Counted from the stretch's first letter, positions 40,550-49,281 are shown. The stretch: DNA of 55,066 nucleotides from an uncultured Oscillospiraceae bacterium (GCA_944386975.1 CALXDC010000013.1:1-55066); one strand, 5' to 3'. The notes: generated by a model from the sequence alone, not told the origin. Program-made: numbers and translations.

Positions 40550-43500
40550 TTATTTAATCCTGCCATAGAGATTATTTTTGCTTTGCAGTCTTTCTTTTAT
40601 TCCCCCTAGAACAATACTTTTCAACGCAGTATATTGTTGCCATTTCTCTGCATCATTCGGAAAGATTTCTTTAATGCCCACCAAAACTGTACGTACATAG
40701 TGAAGTATCATGGCTGCTTTCTCTAGCGCTTTTGAATCATCATAAGTCTTCGCGGTTTCTCGATAATATGTTCCTCTGCGCCAAACGCGGAAAGTATCAT
40801 CGAGTATAATTTTAGCAAGCGAAACAGCTGCATCTTCATGAGCGTTGTTTAGAGTGTTGATTGCTTGTAAATATACAATAGCAAAGCTTTCCATGTCATA
40901 ATCCGACTTACAGATTAAAAATGGGCTTAAGAAATCTGTGGAGACATTGAACTCATGAGTTGCAATCTGTTCAAGTATAGTGCTAGCATTGAAGCTAATA
41001 AATGTACAACCCTTTAGAAGGCGGTAAAGCATCTGATTCTTTTGACCTTGTTGGCTTTCTTCCAAGCAATTACACAACGCAGGAATACTGATGAAATCTA
41101 TACCAGAAAGCGGGCTGTCTTTAGAAATCATCTGGAATGTAATCACTAAAGCATCTGAGTATAGGACTGGAATCTTTTTCTTTCGGGCCACATTGCATCC
41201 GGCGATAAAATCTTTCGAGAAGAGTTCTACCATTTTATCTTCAGCAATGAATCCGTCTGCCTCATAAACAATGTTATTCGATGACTGGAGCCAATCCATC
41301 AGTGACTGAATCTGCGGATCATTCCAAGCAAGATGTTGGCATTGCAATGTGACCACAGAACTAAATGTGATATGCAGGTGTTTAACACATTGCAGCGCAG
41401 CTAAACAATCATAATGTGCCAAAATGATCAATGTTTGAGCATCTACAACCAAATGATCGCCTATGAGTTCTTGCTCAAGATTAAGTTGTTTTATATTTCC
41501 GTGTGAAACTTTAAGCTTGTTTTCTGCTGCAAATTGAAAAATTCTCCACCAATCATTGTTATAGTATTTAAGTAAAACATTGATAGGTATAATGCCCTGC
41601 TTATATTGTGATGCAATTTGGCGTTCTAACTCTTGGCGATTTTTTTGATTTGGGAAGTGTTTGTCTAGCTGCTGGCTGATAGATTCTAAGGGATTTCCCG
41701 TTTCGCTTATGCTAACCTCCTGTATCCAATTGATAACAACAGGGTGTGTATGCTTGTATTCCAATACCGTTGCAAAACCTTCGTGATGCCCACTACGAAA
41801 AGAACGCCCCCAAAATGCAGGGTGACTTTGATCATAAGGATTTTTTGACTTTAAATCATGGGCTTTTTTTGCCCAATCGTAGCTTTCATCCGGTTCCTTT
41901 TTCAGAAGATGAAGATCACTTATGAGCCAATAAATTTTTGCTCTTTCATCTTCAGTAGGATTATTATCCAACAGTATCTGGCATTCTTTTAAAGACTCAT
42001 CATAATTCAGAAGCCACCGATGACAAAGTGCTTTATTAAAACCATCCTGAAAAGAATGTGTTATTTTATACAGGTGGTTTAAGCTATCCAATAGCTGAGG
42101 AACATCATTAGTTGCGCAAGATAATGATGCTTTGATGTGGTAGTAGCATTCTTCTGAAAGAGACGACTTCTCTATCCTGTTGAAAAAATCTTCAGCGATT
42201 AACCGTTGGTTTCCAACGAAAAAGCTTATAGCGCCTTGATAGAATTGCTCTAGGTTATCGATTACGATGGCCTTTTCTTCATGAAGTTGTTGAACTCTTA
42301 GATATAGGATTTCGCATTCAGTCAAAAATTTATTTCGTTTATAAAAACGAATTGTGTTTTCCAGGGTGGAATAATCTTTAGATGTGGTGGCCACATTATC
42401 AAATAGTACCTTAGCCCGAGTGATGTCTCCGCTCAATTCGTATGCACACGCATCAAACGCATCAAATGGGAAATCGCTTACATCGGATGAAAGTGCAATA
42501 TCCTTATATTTCCAATAATCTTCAGGCATTTTGAGGATCAAACAGACTTGCAGCAAGATAAGTAGTAATGGTGAAGATACGGTTTCTTTTTCTTCGTTTA
42601 ACAGCTTTTCGAGTTCTGTTTTGCATTCTAAGAACTTTTCGCACTCTAACAGATTCCTTATTTGAAAATACTTTCGATCTTGGTCTTTAAGCTGAGAAAC
42701 CGTTTCTGTTGCTAAATCTCCACGATACCCCAATATAAGTGCTCGCTTCGTTTCATAATCACGAGCAAAGGAAAGATATTTTTCTACTGGAGACAATTCG
42801 TGCTGTGACCCTAACAGCGTACATGCAGAGATATACAAAGATAATGCAGCTTCTTTTACCTGGAGAAGAGATGGTCTTTCAAATATTCCTGCCTCAAAGC
42901 ATTGCTTCAACTCCGATTTGACATAGAGCATTTTTTTAATGTCAATTTGAGGAAACAAAACACGTTGGTCGCGAGGAAGATTTATCGTGGCTTGACCATA
43001 TTTCGCGGCCAACAGATTAAATTTAACAACAGAGGAATTGCGTGTATACGCGAGAGCACTTTCAAAATCTTGCTCAGCAGAAAACGGATCTCCGCTAACT
43101 TGGTATATTAACCCGCGCTGTACATAGAAGTCAGCAATTAACTCACGATCATTGCTTTCTCCTAACAGGGAAGAAAAATGTTCATCTAATTTTTTAATAA
43201 TGTCAGTGTGGGCTACTTTGGATGTGAGTGCGTAAAGGTACTGTCTAAGTAAAAATGCACGATGATATGCATCATCGATTTCTAACGCCCGATCCAAGTG
43301 CTGTTCTGCGGTGTCGTATTTGGATGAAATGGCATGCTGAATAACGATAGAAGCATAGACAAAGTGATATGTTTTGCTATCTTCAGCAACTGGTTCAGAA
43401 ATAGTATCCAGACTTCTGAATGCCTTTTCTGTATCTCCTAAATTCGACTGACAAAGTGCAATATTACAGTACAAAGAGCAGATAAGCGCGTCGATTTGAT

Positions 43501-44224
43501 CTTCTGGTTGATTTCGTAATTTGGTAGCAATAGATTGAAGCAATTCGTAATATCTCAATAATGCCTCATCCATAAGATCCTTTTGCTGGTACTCTGTTTC
43601 AATTTTCTTGATTTCTTCTGTAAATGCGGTGACTTCCTTAGAGCAGTCAACAAGTTCTTGCTTGGTGGTATCGGCGACGCTCTGTTGAGAAGATAGTTGT
43701 TGACATATGAGATCTAGCTTTTTTGTATTTTCCATCGAAATCGCATAATTTCGATTATCACGAAATTCACTTTCGTTCTCGAATTGAGTTAGGGTACTTT
43801 GTAATTTTCCTATGTCAGAGTGAGGATTAAGAGTGTTAATTTTTAGGGATACAGCATCAAAAATTTTCTCAAATATTCTGCATACTTGAGAATGTTGAAC
43901 AGGTTTTTGCCTATATTTTGGGTATTGCGATAAAAAGTATTTTTCATTTTCTCGAACAAATCTGGTTCTAGAATTGGGTTGCAGACAGCCGGTTCCCCTG
44001 ACCGATGCTATTACGTTTTTAATAACGTTATTTTTTGTAATATATCCATCAAAATCATTATAAAATGGTTCAGTTCCATAGGTTTCTAAAAGCTCTGTTA
44101 CAATGCTTTCTTCAAGACTTTTGTCAACGAAATTACTATCAATAAAGGCTGCAGTAGCATTCTCTGCTTTGGAAGTTAAGATTCTATCTGTAACTACACC
44201 AACAAATTTTTCAATGATGGACAT
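40550..44224 (-). CDS. 1,224-residue TPR-repeat protein with C-terminal PIN-like domain
   Basis: This very long protein is AT-rich (well below the host GC). Residues 1-150 form an unassigned helical N-terminal domain. Residues about 220-870 are a long alpha-solenoid with TPR-like units (examples: LYCNIALCQSNLGDTEKAFRS, AEQHLDRALEIDDAYHRAF). Residues about 922-1060 look like a PIN nuclease domain: strand LVVDAQTLIIL with Asp near 928, acidic residues around 970-1000, and IPVLYSDALV with Asp near 1024. The architecture resembles the TPR-GreAB-C-PIN conflict proteins described by Aravind and colleagues, though I cannot confirm the middle domain. An RNase effector controlled by a TPR sensor is an inference. 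ATG 44224 has GAGGT upstream; no partner gene is in the transcript. Confidence 0.75.
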   Translation of the reverse strand: MSIIEKFVGVVTDRILTSKAENATAAFIDSNFVDKSLEESIVTELLETYGTEPFYNDFDGYITKNNVIKNVIASVRGTGCLQPNSRTRFVRENEKYFLSQYPKYRQKPVQHSQVCRIFEKIFDAVSLKINTLNPHSDIGKLQSTLTQFENESEFRDNRNYAISMENTKKLDLICQQLSSQQSVADTTKQELVDCSKEVTAFTEEIKKIETEYQQKDLMDEALLRYYELLQSIATKLRNQPEDQIDALICSLYCNIALCQSNLGDTEKAFRSLDTISEPVAEDSKTYHFVYASIVIQHAISSKYDTAEQHLDRALEIDDAYHRAFLLRQYLYALTSKVAHTDIIKKLDEHFSSLLGESNDRELIADFYVQRGLIYQVSGDPFSAEQDFESALAYTRNSSVVKFNLLAAKYGQATINLPRDQRVLFPQIDIKKMLYVKSELKQCFEAGIFERPSLLQVKEAALSLYISACTLLGSQHELSPVEKYLSFARDYETKRALILGYRGDLATETVSQLKDQDRKYFQIRNLLECEKFLECKTELEKLLNEEKETVSSPLLLILLQVCLILKMPEDYWKYKDIALSSDVSDFPFDAFDACAYELSGDITRAKVLFDNVATTSKDYSTLENTIRFYKRNKFLTECEILYLRVQQLHEEKAIVIDNLEQFYQGAISFFVGNQRLIAEDFFNRIEKSSLSEECYYHIKASLSCATNDVPQLLDSLNHLYKITHSFQDGFNKALCHRWLLNYDESLKECQILLDNNPTEDERAKIYWLISDLHLLKKEPDESYDWAKKAHDLKSKNPYDQSHPAFWGRSFRSGHHEGFATVLEYKHTHPVVINWIQEVSISETGNPLESISQQLDKHFPNQKNRQELERQIASQYKQGIIPINVLLKYYNNDWWRIFQFAAENKLKVSHGNIKQLNLEQELIGDHLVVDAQTLIILAHYDCLAALQCVKHLHITFSSVVTLQCQHLAWNDPQIQSLMDWLQSSNNIVYEADGFIAEDKMVELFSKDFIAGCNVARKKKIPVLYSDALVITFQMISKDSPLSGIDFISIPALCNCLEESQQGQKNQMLYRLLKGCTFISFNASTILEQIATHEFNVSTDFLSPFLICKSDYDMESFAIVYLQAINTLNNAHEDAAVSLAKIILDDTFRVWRRGTYYRETAKTYDDSKALEKAAMILHYVRTVLVGIKEIFPNDAEKWQQYTALKSIVLGGIKERLQSKNNLYGRIK

Positions 44225-44292
44225 ACGGGTACCTCGCTTTTTGCAAATAAATGAATCCCCATTAACCCCAAATTTAGTGGATTTTTGTATTT

Positions 44293-44321
44293 AGTATACC
44301 ATATATAGGATATGAAGACAA
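44293..44321 (-). promoter_or_regulatory. Promoter of the TPR-PIN gene
   Basis: On the minus strand TTGTCT, 17 bases, TATACT, about 65 bases before the start codon. Confidence 0.65.
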
Positions 44322-44434
44322 CAAACATATTTGCGTTAGATGGTAGGTATAATCATAAACTGAGCAGATGCATCGGCATCTGTTTTTTCATATCCAAAAT
44401 CGTACATTCATAAAATTTCTTGGAGGTGTTTCTT

Positions 44435-44551
44435 GTGAAAGAATCAATATTTATCCTAGCAGAGCAACGGCAGTCAAATCCCGAGGATTTAACTATCGCC
44501 ATTATCCAACAAACCATCACTGCCTGGCTCACAAAAGAACTCACCAAATGA
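44435..44551 (+). CDS. 38-residue protein upstream of the serine recombinase
   Basis: A short frame starts at GTG 44435, with TGGAGGTG 6-9 bases upstream, and encodes 38 residues that begin VKESIFILAEQRQSNPE and end WLTKELTK. It is too short for usual gene calling. A good ribosome binding site, a protein-like amphipathic composition and its place immediately before the recombinase make it probably real. Function is unknown; a recombination directionality factor or a leader peptide are both possible. A stem-loop directly overlaps its stop codon. Confidence 0.5.
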   Translation: MKESIFILAEQRQSNPEDLTIAIIQQTITAWLTKELTK

Positions 44552-44583
44552 TCCCTACGTTACGTTTTTTGCGGCGTAGGGAT
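44551..44583 (+). terminator. Stem-loop between the 38-residue gene and the recombinase
   Basis: ATCCCTACG pairs with CGTAGGGAT around a 15-base loop that contains T6. The bases after it are TTTCAAATAATTTC. It could be a weak terminator or an RNA structure that controls recombinase expression. Confidence 0.4.
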
Positions 44584-44663
44584 TTCAAATAATTTCTTGC
44601 CGCATAGCTGCTCTCAGTGTTAAGATGTAACTGAGCAGTTACGCCTTTTAGGAGGTGTGACAT

Positions 44664-46217
44664 ATTCTTTGTGCGATCTATACACGACTGAGTAAGGAGG
44701 ACGAAGACAAGCAGCAAAAGGAATCCGAGAGTATCCAGAACCAGAAGTCCCTGCTGATCCACTACGCCGTGGATCGGGGATGGGACATCTACCACATCTA
44801 TTGCGATGAGGACTACTCCGGCGCCGACAGCCTGCGGCCTGACTTCAACCGGATGATCCGGGCGGCCCAGGAAAAGAAGTTTCAGATCCTCCTCTGCAAG
44901 AGCCAGTCCCGGTTTACCCGGGACATGGAACTGGTGGAAAAGTACATCCACGGCCTGTTTCCCATCTGGGGAATCCGCTTCATCGCCGTGGCAGACAACG
45001 CTGACACGGAGATCAAGGGCAACAAAAAAGCCCGCCAGATCAATGGACTCATCAACGAGTGGTATTTGGAGGACCTGTCGGAGAACATCCGCATGGTCTT
45101 TGACATGAAGCGGCGGCAGGGGCAGTACATCGGCGGCTTTCCCATCTACGGCTACCGGAAGGACCCGGACAACAAGGGTCATCTCCTGGTGGACCCGGAG
45201 GCGGCGGAGGTGGTGCGGCAGATCTTCCGCTGGTCCCTGGAGGGCCACGGCAAGCAGAGTATCGCCCACATGCTCAACGATCTGGGGGTGGTCAATCCCA
45301 CCCGGTACAAGGCGGAGCGGGGCTGGGACAGCAATCACTTCTGCAAGCAGGATTTCGGACTCTGGAACAAGAATACCGTATGGCGGATCCTCCGCAATGA
45401 GATCTACACCGGCGTCATGGTGCAGGGCCGGACCAAAAAGGCCAGTTACAAATCCAAGGCCATCATTGTCATGCCCCGGGACCGCTGGTTCCGGGTGGAG
45501 GGCACCCACGAGGCCATCATCGACCGGGAGACCTTTGAGACCGTCCAGCGGAATCTGGACATCCGCTCTCGGGAGGACGGTACCGGCATGGTGCACCCTC
45601 TGGCAGGCCTTGTGAAGTGCATGGACTGCGGCAGCACCATGAGCAAGACTTCCAACGGGAAAAAGGGGAAAGGACGGGTGTATTATCTGCGCTGCAAGCT
45701 CTACGCCGACAGCGGGACGCAGAAGCTGTGTACCCGCCACTCCATCCGGCTGGACCGACTGATGGAGCTGGTCTCCCAACGCATCCGGGACTACATCGGG
45801 GCGTACTACCATTTAGAGGATCTGGAACTCCCGCCGCCAAAGGACGACCACCGGGAGGCCCTGCTGCTGGAACAGCGCACCCTGAGCGCCCAGTTGGAGA
45901 AGCGGAGCACGGCCCTGAAAAACCTGTACCTGGATAAGATTTCCGGCGTGCTCAGTGAAGGACAGTTCGTGGAGCTGAACCAGGATTTTCTGGCGGAAAA
46001 AAGCCGCCTGGAGCGGCGGCTGGCCCAGATTGATCAGGAACTCTCCGGGCAGGAGCAGCCCCGCAATCAAGAAGAGGTCATGGCCAAGGCTCGGGAGTTG
46101 CTGGAGCTGAAGACCCTTCCCCGGGAGCTGGCGGTGATGCTGATCGAGAAAATCGAGATTGGTGAGCAGGACCCAGAAACAGGCCGGCAAGAGGTCAAAA
46201 TACACTGGAAATTCTAA
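44664..46217 (+). CDS. Large serine recombinase (site-specific integrase), apparent ATT start
   Basis: The enzyme has the resolvase catalytic domain (CAIYTRLSKEDED with the nucleophilic Ser near residue 10, then RMIRAAQEKKFQILLCKSQSR), the recombinase domain (GHGKQSIAHMLNDLGVVNP, NEIYTGV), a zinc ribbon (CMDCGSTMSK, then C..C downstream) and a C-terminal coiled coil. The first in-frame ATG is 44769, but starting there would lose the catalytic serine. The frame is open back to 44661; the only plausible start is ATT 44664, which has AGGAGG at 44650-44655, eight bases upstream. This gives 517 residues, normal for the family. It ends 50 bases from attR, as expected for the enzyme that inserted the element. 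Confidence 0.88.
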   Translation: MLCAIYTRLSKEDEDKQQKESESIQNQKSLLIHYAVDRGWDIYHIYCDEDYSGADSLRPDFNRMIRAAQEKKFQILLCKSQSRFTRDMELVEKYIHGLFPIWGIRFIAVADNADTEIKGNKKARQINGLINEWYLEDLSENIRMVFDMKRRQGQYIGGFPIYGYRKDPDNKGHLLVDPEAAEVVRQIFRWSLEGHGKQSIAHMLNDLGVVNPTRYKAERGWDSNHFCKQDFGLWNKNTVWRILRNEIYTGVMVQGRTKKASYKSKAIIVMPRDRWFRVEGTHEAIIDRETFETVQRNLDIRSREDGTGMVHPLAGLVKCMDCGSTMSKTSNGKKGKGRVYYLRCKLYADSGTQKLCTRHSIRLDRLMELVSQRIRDYIGAYYHLEDLELPPPKDDHREALLLEQRTLSAQLEKRSTALKNLYLDKISGVLSEGQFVELNQDFLAEKSRLERRLAQIDQELSGQEQPRNQEEVMAKARELLELKTLPRELAVMLIEKIEIGEQDPETGRQEVKIHWKF

Positions 46218-46247
46218 GAAATGTGGGGCCCCGCCGAAGCCCTGTGA

Positions 46248-46273
46248 GGTGTCCTAAAGGGACAATACCCATG
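46248..46273 (+). other. attR: right junction of the integrated element
   Basis: GGTGTCCTAA (46248-46257), ten spacer bases and the core CCCATG (46268-46273). It mirrors attL. After excision the ends would join as GGTGTCCTAA-N10-CCCATG-N11-TTAGGACACC, a symmetric attP. Confidence 0.85.
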
Positions 46274-47064
46274 TGGTGGAGCCCAGGTTCCCGGCGGCGG
46301 CGGACCGGTATGTGGACCTGGGACGGTTTTACGACGTAGACGCGCTGAAAACCAGGCGGGGAGAGGTGGAGGAGCATACCGCCGCCTGTTCCGCCGCCTA
46401 CCGCCGGGCCTACCGGGCGTTCCGGGCGGCGGAGGAGGTGGCGGAGGAGCTGCGGGAGCAGGTCCTCCCCGGCTGGGACCGGGAGAAGCTCCTCAAGCGG
46501 ACCGACGGCATCCTCCGGCGGGAGCTGCGGAAACAGGGAGGCGGCACAGGGACCTGCCGGGAGCGGTTTTTGGGAGGAAAGACCTGTAAGGGTGCGCTCT
46601 GCCGCTACGACGCCGCCCTGGCCCTGGCTCCTCGGGCCTATCTGCTGCTGGACACCTGGGGGCTGGGGGATATGATGCTGCAGCGCATTGCCGAGGAGGC
46701 GGCAATACGGGGCTATGACGCCATCCGCTGCCCGGACCCGGAGCATCCCCGGCGGCTGCGCCATCTGATTCTCCCGGAGGCGGGACTTTGCTTTCTCACA
46801 GAGGAGGGGTCCTTCCCGGAAACGCCCTACCGCCGTCTCCATCTGGACGCCCTGCTGGCTCCCCAGCGCCAGAGCCGGGCGCGCATCCGTTTCGGCCGCC
46901 GGATGAGCCGGGCTCTCACGGAGGAGGGCATGGAGGCTCTGGCCCAGGCCAAGGCCAGCCACGATCTGCTGGAGGCAGTATACCACCCCTATGTGGACTT
47001 CGACGGAGTGGAGGCCCTGGCCCGCCGGGAGTGGGCGCGGATTGAGGCCCAGCTGGACCGTTGA
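46273..47064 (+). pseudogene. 3' fragment of the split P-loop ATPase gene (PRK06851-like)
   Basis: This is the rest of the ATPase that begins at 36923. It starts after the core with VVEPRFPAAADRYVDLGRFYD and runs to a normal stop, with a long helical coiled region (TAACSAAYRRAYRAFRAAEE), LLLDTWGLGDMML, CPDPEHPRRLRHLILPEAGL and a C-terminal helix. It shows no internal stop codon or frameshift, so the disruption is probably recent and excision would restore the gene. On its own it has no ribosome binding site at the junction and is unlikely to be translated. Confidence 0.9.
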
Positions 47065-47088
47065 CTTTTTTCGCCCCTGTGGTACAAT
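47061..47088 (+). promoter_or_regulatory. Promoter of the D-aminoacylase gene
   Basis: TTGACT, 16 bases, TACAAT. The -35 begins at the stop codon of the ATPase fragment. Confidence 0.8.
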
Positions 47089-47109
47089 CGGGCCAAAGGG
47101 GTGAGGACC

Positions 47110-48699
47110 ATGTTTGATTTGCTGATCCGAAATGGCCGTGTGATCGACGGCACCGGCGCTCCCGCCTACGAGGCGGATGTAGGAATTGCGGACGGGAGGA
47201 TTGCCGCCGTGGGGCGGAACCTCTCCGACGCGGCCAAGGTCATCGACGCGGCGGGCAGGGCGGTGACGCCGGGATTCATCGACATCCACCGCCACGCCGA
47301 CTACGCCGTCTTCCGGCAGGACTTCGGCCGCCTGGAGCTGAAGCAGGGGCTGACCACCATCGTAAGCGGCAACTGCGGCCTCTCTGCTGCGCCCATCGCC
47401 GGGCCCTTCCAGGGGGAGATTCAGGACTATCTCCGTCCCATCACCGGTCCCGCCGGGGAGGAGGTTCCCGCAGACAGCCTGGGGGCCTATCTTGACGCGG
47501 CGGAGAGGATTGCTCTGCCTATCCACATCGGCATGCTGGCGGGCGCCGGGACCATCCGGGCCGCGGCGGCAGGGTATAGCAAGGAACAGATAGACGACAA
47601 CGAATATGAGCGCATCCACCGGCTGCTGCTGCAGTCCGTGGAGGAGGGGGCCTTCGGGGTGTCCCTGGGGCTCGGCTACGCGCCGGAGTGTTTCTATACC
47701 ACAGACCAGCTGGTGCGGGCGCTGGAACCGCTGAGGGGCAGCGGCCTTCCCATCACCGTCCACATGCGGGAGGAGGGGGATCAGGTGCTGGCGGCTCTGG
47801 AGGAGATGCTGGAGGTGGGCCGCCGTCTGGAGACGCCGGTCCACATCAGCCACCTGAAGGCCATGGGCCGGCGCAACTGGGACCGGCTGATTCCCCGTGC
47901 TCTGGAGCGGATGGAGGAGGCCCGGGCGGCGGGAGTGGACGTGAGCTGCGACGTGTATCCCTATACGGCGGGGTCCACCCAGCTGATTCACATTCTGCCC
48001 CACGACTTTCTCACCGGCGGCACCGAGGCGGTGACAAATCGGCTGCGGGATCCCCGGCAGCGAGAGATTCTGACAGAGCGGATCCGGCACGGCACGGACT
48101 TTGACAACATCGCCGGGATGGTGGGGTGGGAGAACATCCTCTGCTCCACCCTCAGCCGCCCGGAGAACCGTCCCTATGAGGGCATGAGCATCGCCGCCAT
48201 TGCCGAGGCCCAGGGGAAGGATCCCTTCACCTGCGCCTACGATCTGCTGGTCAGCGAGCACTGCGCCATCACCATGATCGACTTCATTACCGCCGACAGC
48301 GACATCGGCCGGATTCTCCGGGACGGCCACGCTGCGGTGATCTCCGACAGTACCTATCCCACCGAGGGCAAGCGCCATCCCCGGGTCTGCGGTACCTTTG
48401 CCCGGATGATTGAGAAGTTCGTGGAGCAGGACGGAGTGCTGACGCTGGAGGAGGCGGTGGCGAAGATGACCTCTGTTCCCGCGGCGGCCCTGGGCCTCCG
48501 TGGGAAGGGTACCATTGCTTTGGGGATGGACGCCGATCTCTGCGTCTTCGATCCCAGGGCCGTCCATGAGGGCGGGGACTACCGGAATCCGGACCGGTAC
48601 GCCGAGGGCATGGACTATGTGCTGGTAAGCGGTATCCCCGCTGTGGAGGCGGGAGAATTTGCCGCCATGGACCAGGGCAAAGTTTTGCGGAGAAAGTGA
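47110..48699 (+). CDS. N-acyl-D-amino-acid deacylase family amidohydrolase
   Basis: The 529-residue protein is a metal-dependent amidohydrolase that removes acyl groups from D-amino acids or acts on related ureido compounds. It shows the metal motif GFIDIHRHADYA, SGNCGLSAAP, GVSLGLGYAPECF, HMREEGDQ, VHISHLKAMGRRNW and a late STYPTEGKRHPRVCGTF, which is the order seen in D-aminoacylases. The substrate is unknown. ATG 47110 follows a GGGGTGAGG stretch and a strong promoter. It is a one-gene unit, ending in a terminator, and lies just after the split ATPase. Confidence 0.87.
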   Translation: MFDLLIRNGRVIDGTGAPAYEADVGIADGRIAAVGRNLSDAAKVIDAAGRAVTPGFIDIHRHADYAVFRQDFGRLELKQGLTTIVSGNCGLSAAPIAGPFQGEIQDYLRPITGPAGEEVPADSLGAYLDAAERIALPIHIGMLAGAGTIRAAAAGYSKEQIDDNEYERIHRLLLQSVEEGAFGVSLGLGYAPECFYTTDQLVRALEPLRGSGLPITVHMREEGDQVLAALEEMLEVGRRLETPVHISHLKAMGRRNWDRLIPRALERMEEARAAGVDVSCDVYPYTAGSTQLIHILPHDFLTGGTEAVTNRLRDPRQREILTERIRHGTDFDNIAGMVGWENILCSTLSRPENRPYEGMSIAAIAEAQGKDPFTCAYDLLVSEHCAITMIDFITADSDIGRILRDGHAAVISDSTYPTEGKRHPRVCGTFARMIEKFVEQDGVLTLEEAVAKMTSVPAAALGLRGKGTIALGMDADLCVFDPRAVHEGGDYRNPDRYAEGMDYVLVSGIPAVEAGEFAAMDQGKVLRRK

Positions 48700-48704
48700 G
48701 AAAA

Positions 48705-48752
48705 GGGGCCGCTGCGGCGCAGGACACGCGCCGCGGTGGCCCCCTTTTTTTC
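48705..48752 (+). terminator. Terminator after the D-aminoacylase gene
   Basis: A long GC-rich stem (GGGGCC..TGCGGCGC / GCGCCGC..TGGCCCC) is followed by T8. Confidence 0.92.
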
Positions 48753-48779
48753 TCTGCTGACAAAGAGATTTTCCTTTCT

Positions 48780-48826
48780 GACAGTACACCGTCAGCCACA
48801 GACAAAAGGAAAGCATCTTCGTCAGA
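48780..48826. repeat. Dispersed intergenic repeat, copy C (partial)
   Basis: ACAGTACACCGTC matches copy B, and AGACAAAAGGAAAGCATCT..CGTCAG resembles copy A at 146-168. The hairpin core of copies A and B is absent. Confidence 0.55.
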
Positions 48827-48830
48827 GAGC

Positions 48831-48871
48831 AAAAAAAGAGCCGATGCAGAGGACATCTGCATCGGTTTTTT
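48831..48871 (-). terminator. Bidirectional terminator
   Basis: A perfect 10-bp stem (CCGATGCAGA / TCTGCATCGG) has A7 on its left and T6 on its right. It ends the leftward small membrane protein gene and backs up the terminator of the opposite gene. Confidence 0.9.
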
Positions 48872-49152
48872 CAACTCTCCTGGCTATGTGCCCGGGCCCG
48901 GCGATTCTTCCGGTTGATGGAGAAGCCCTTGCCCCACAAAAGCAGCAGCACCACCATAGCCAGAAGAGGCAGGCGGAGGGTCTCAAAGGAGAGGGGAAGG
49001 CTCCGGTAGCGGCACACAGCCAGGGTACCGGCGGCGAAGAGCAGCGGGACCACGCTGCCCAGATACCAGCGCTCCGTCCGGCGGGGACAGCTCAGCCGCA
49101 TGTGCAGCGGCGCCACCACCAGAGCGGCCAGAACGATCAGAGCGATTTTCAT
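48871..49152 (-). CDS. Small membrane protein of unknown function
   Basis: The 93-residue protein has three hydrophobic spans (about 3-16, 31-47 and 59-76) with short basic loops and a basic C-terminus (KNRRARAHSQES). No known motif is visible. ATG 49152 has AAGGAA 9 bases upstream and is about 100 bases downstream of a near-consensus promoter, which argues that it is expressed. It lies downstream of rpoD on the same strand but is separated from it by the rpoD terminator. Confidence 0.6.
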   Translation of the reverse strand: MKIALIVLAALVVAPLHMRLSCPRRTERWYLGSVVPLLFAAGTLAVCRYRSLPLSFETLRLPLLAMVVLLLLWGKGFSINRKNRRARAHSQES

Positions 49153-49251
49153 AGAGAATTCCTTTCTTCTCGGGGTGGCGGAGCGGACTTTGGGAGAGAA
49201 CGCCCCGTGCAGACGGCGAAAAGACCGTGGGATCTCAGCCAATACAAAATT

Positions 49252-49281
49252 AGTATAGCAAAAGTTCTTGGGATTTGTCAA
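49252..49281 (-). promoter_or_regulatory. Strong promoter of the small membrane protein gene
   Basis: On the minus strand a perfect TTGACA, 18 bases, TATACT. Confidence 0.85.

Larger units (their letters stand above)
37197..46267. mobile_element. 9.07-kb integrated element carrying a Fic system and a TPR-PIN protein
   Basis: The segment lies between two copies of CCCATG and disrupts an ATPase gene. It has a large serine recombinase at its right end, a tyrosine integrase and tRNA-Leu remnant at its left end, and an AT-rich middle (39.0-44.6 kb) unlike the GC-rich host. Cargo genes are a SWIM-type protein, a Fic toxin and antitoxin, and a giant TPR-PIN protein. It has no replication or conjugation genes that I can recognise, so it resembles a mobilisable genomic island rather than a complete phage or ICE. 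Confidence 0.9.

Noticed and set aside
44368-44592. A 74-codon frame upstream of the recombinase
   Set aside because: It has no ribosome binding site and overlaps the better-supported 38-residue frame in another register.
46195-48816. An 873-codon open frame on the minus strand
   Set aside because: It is antisense to the ATPase fragment and the D-aminoacylase gene; low-complexity His/Gly/Val composition.
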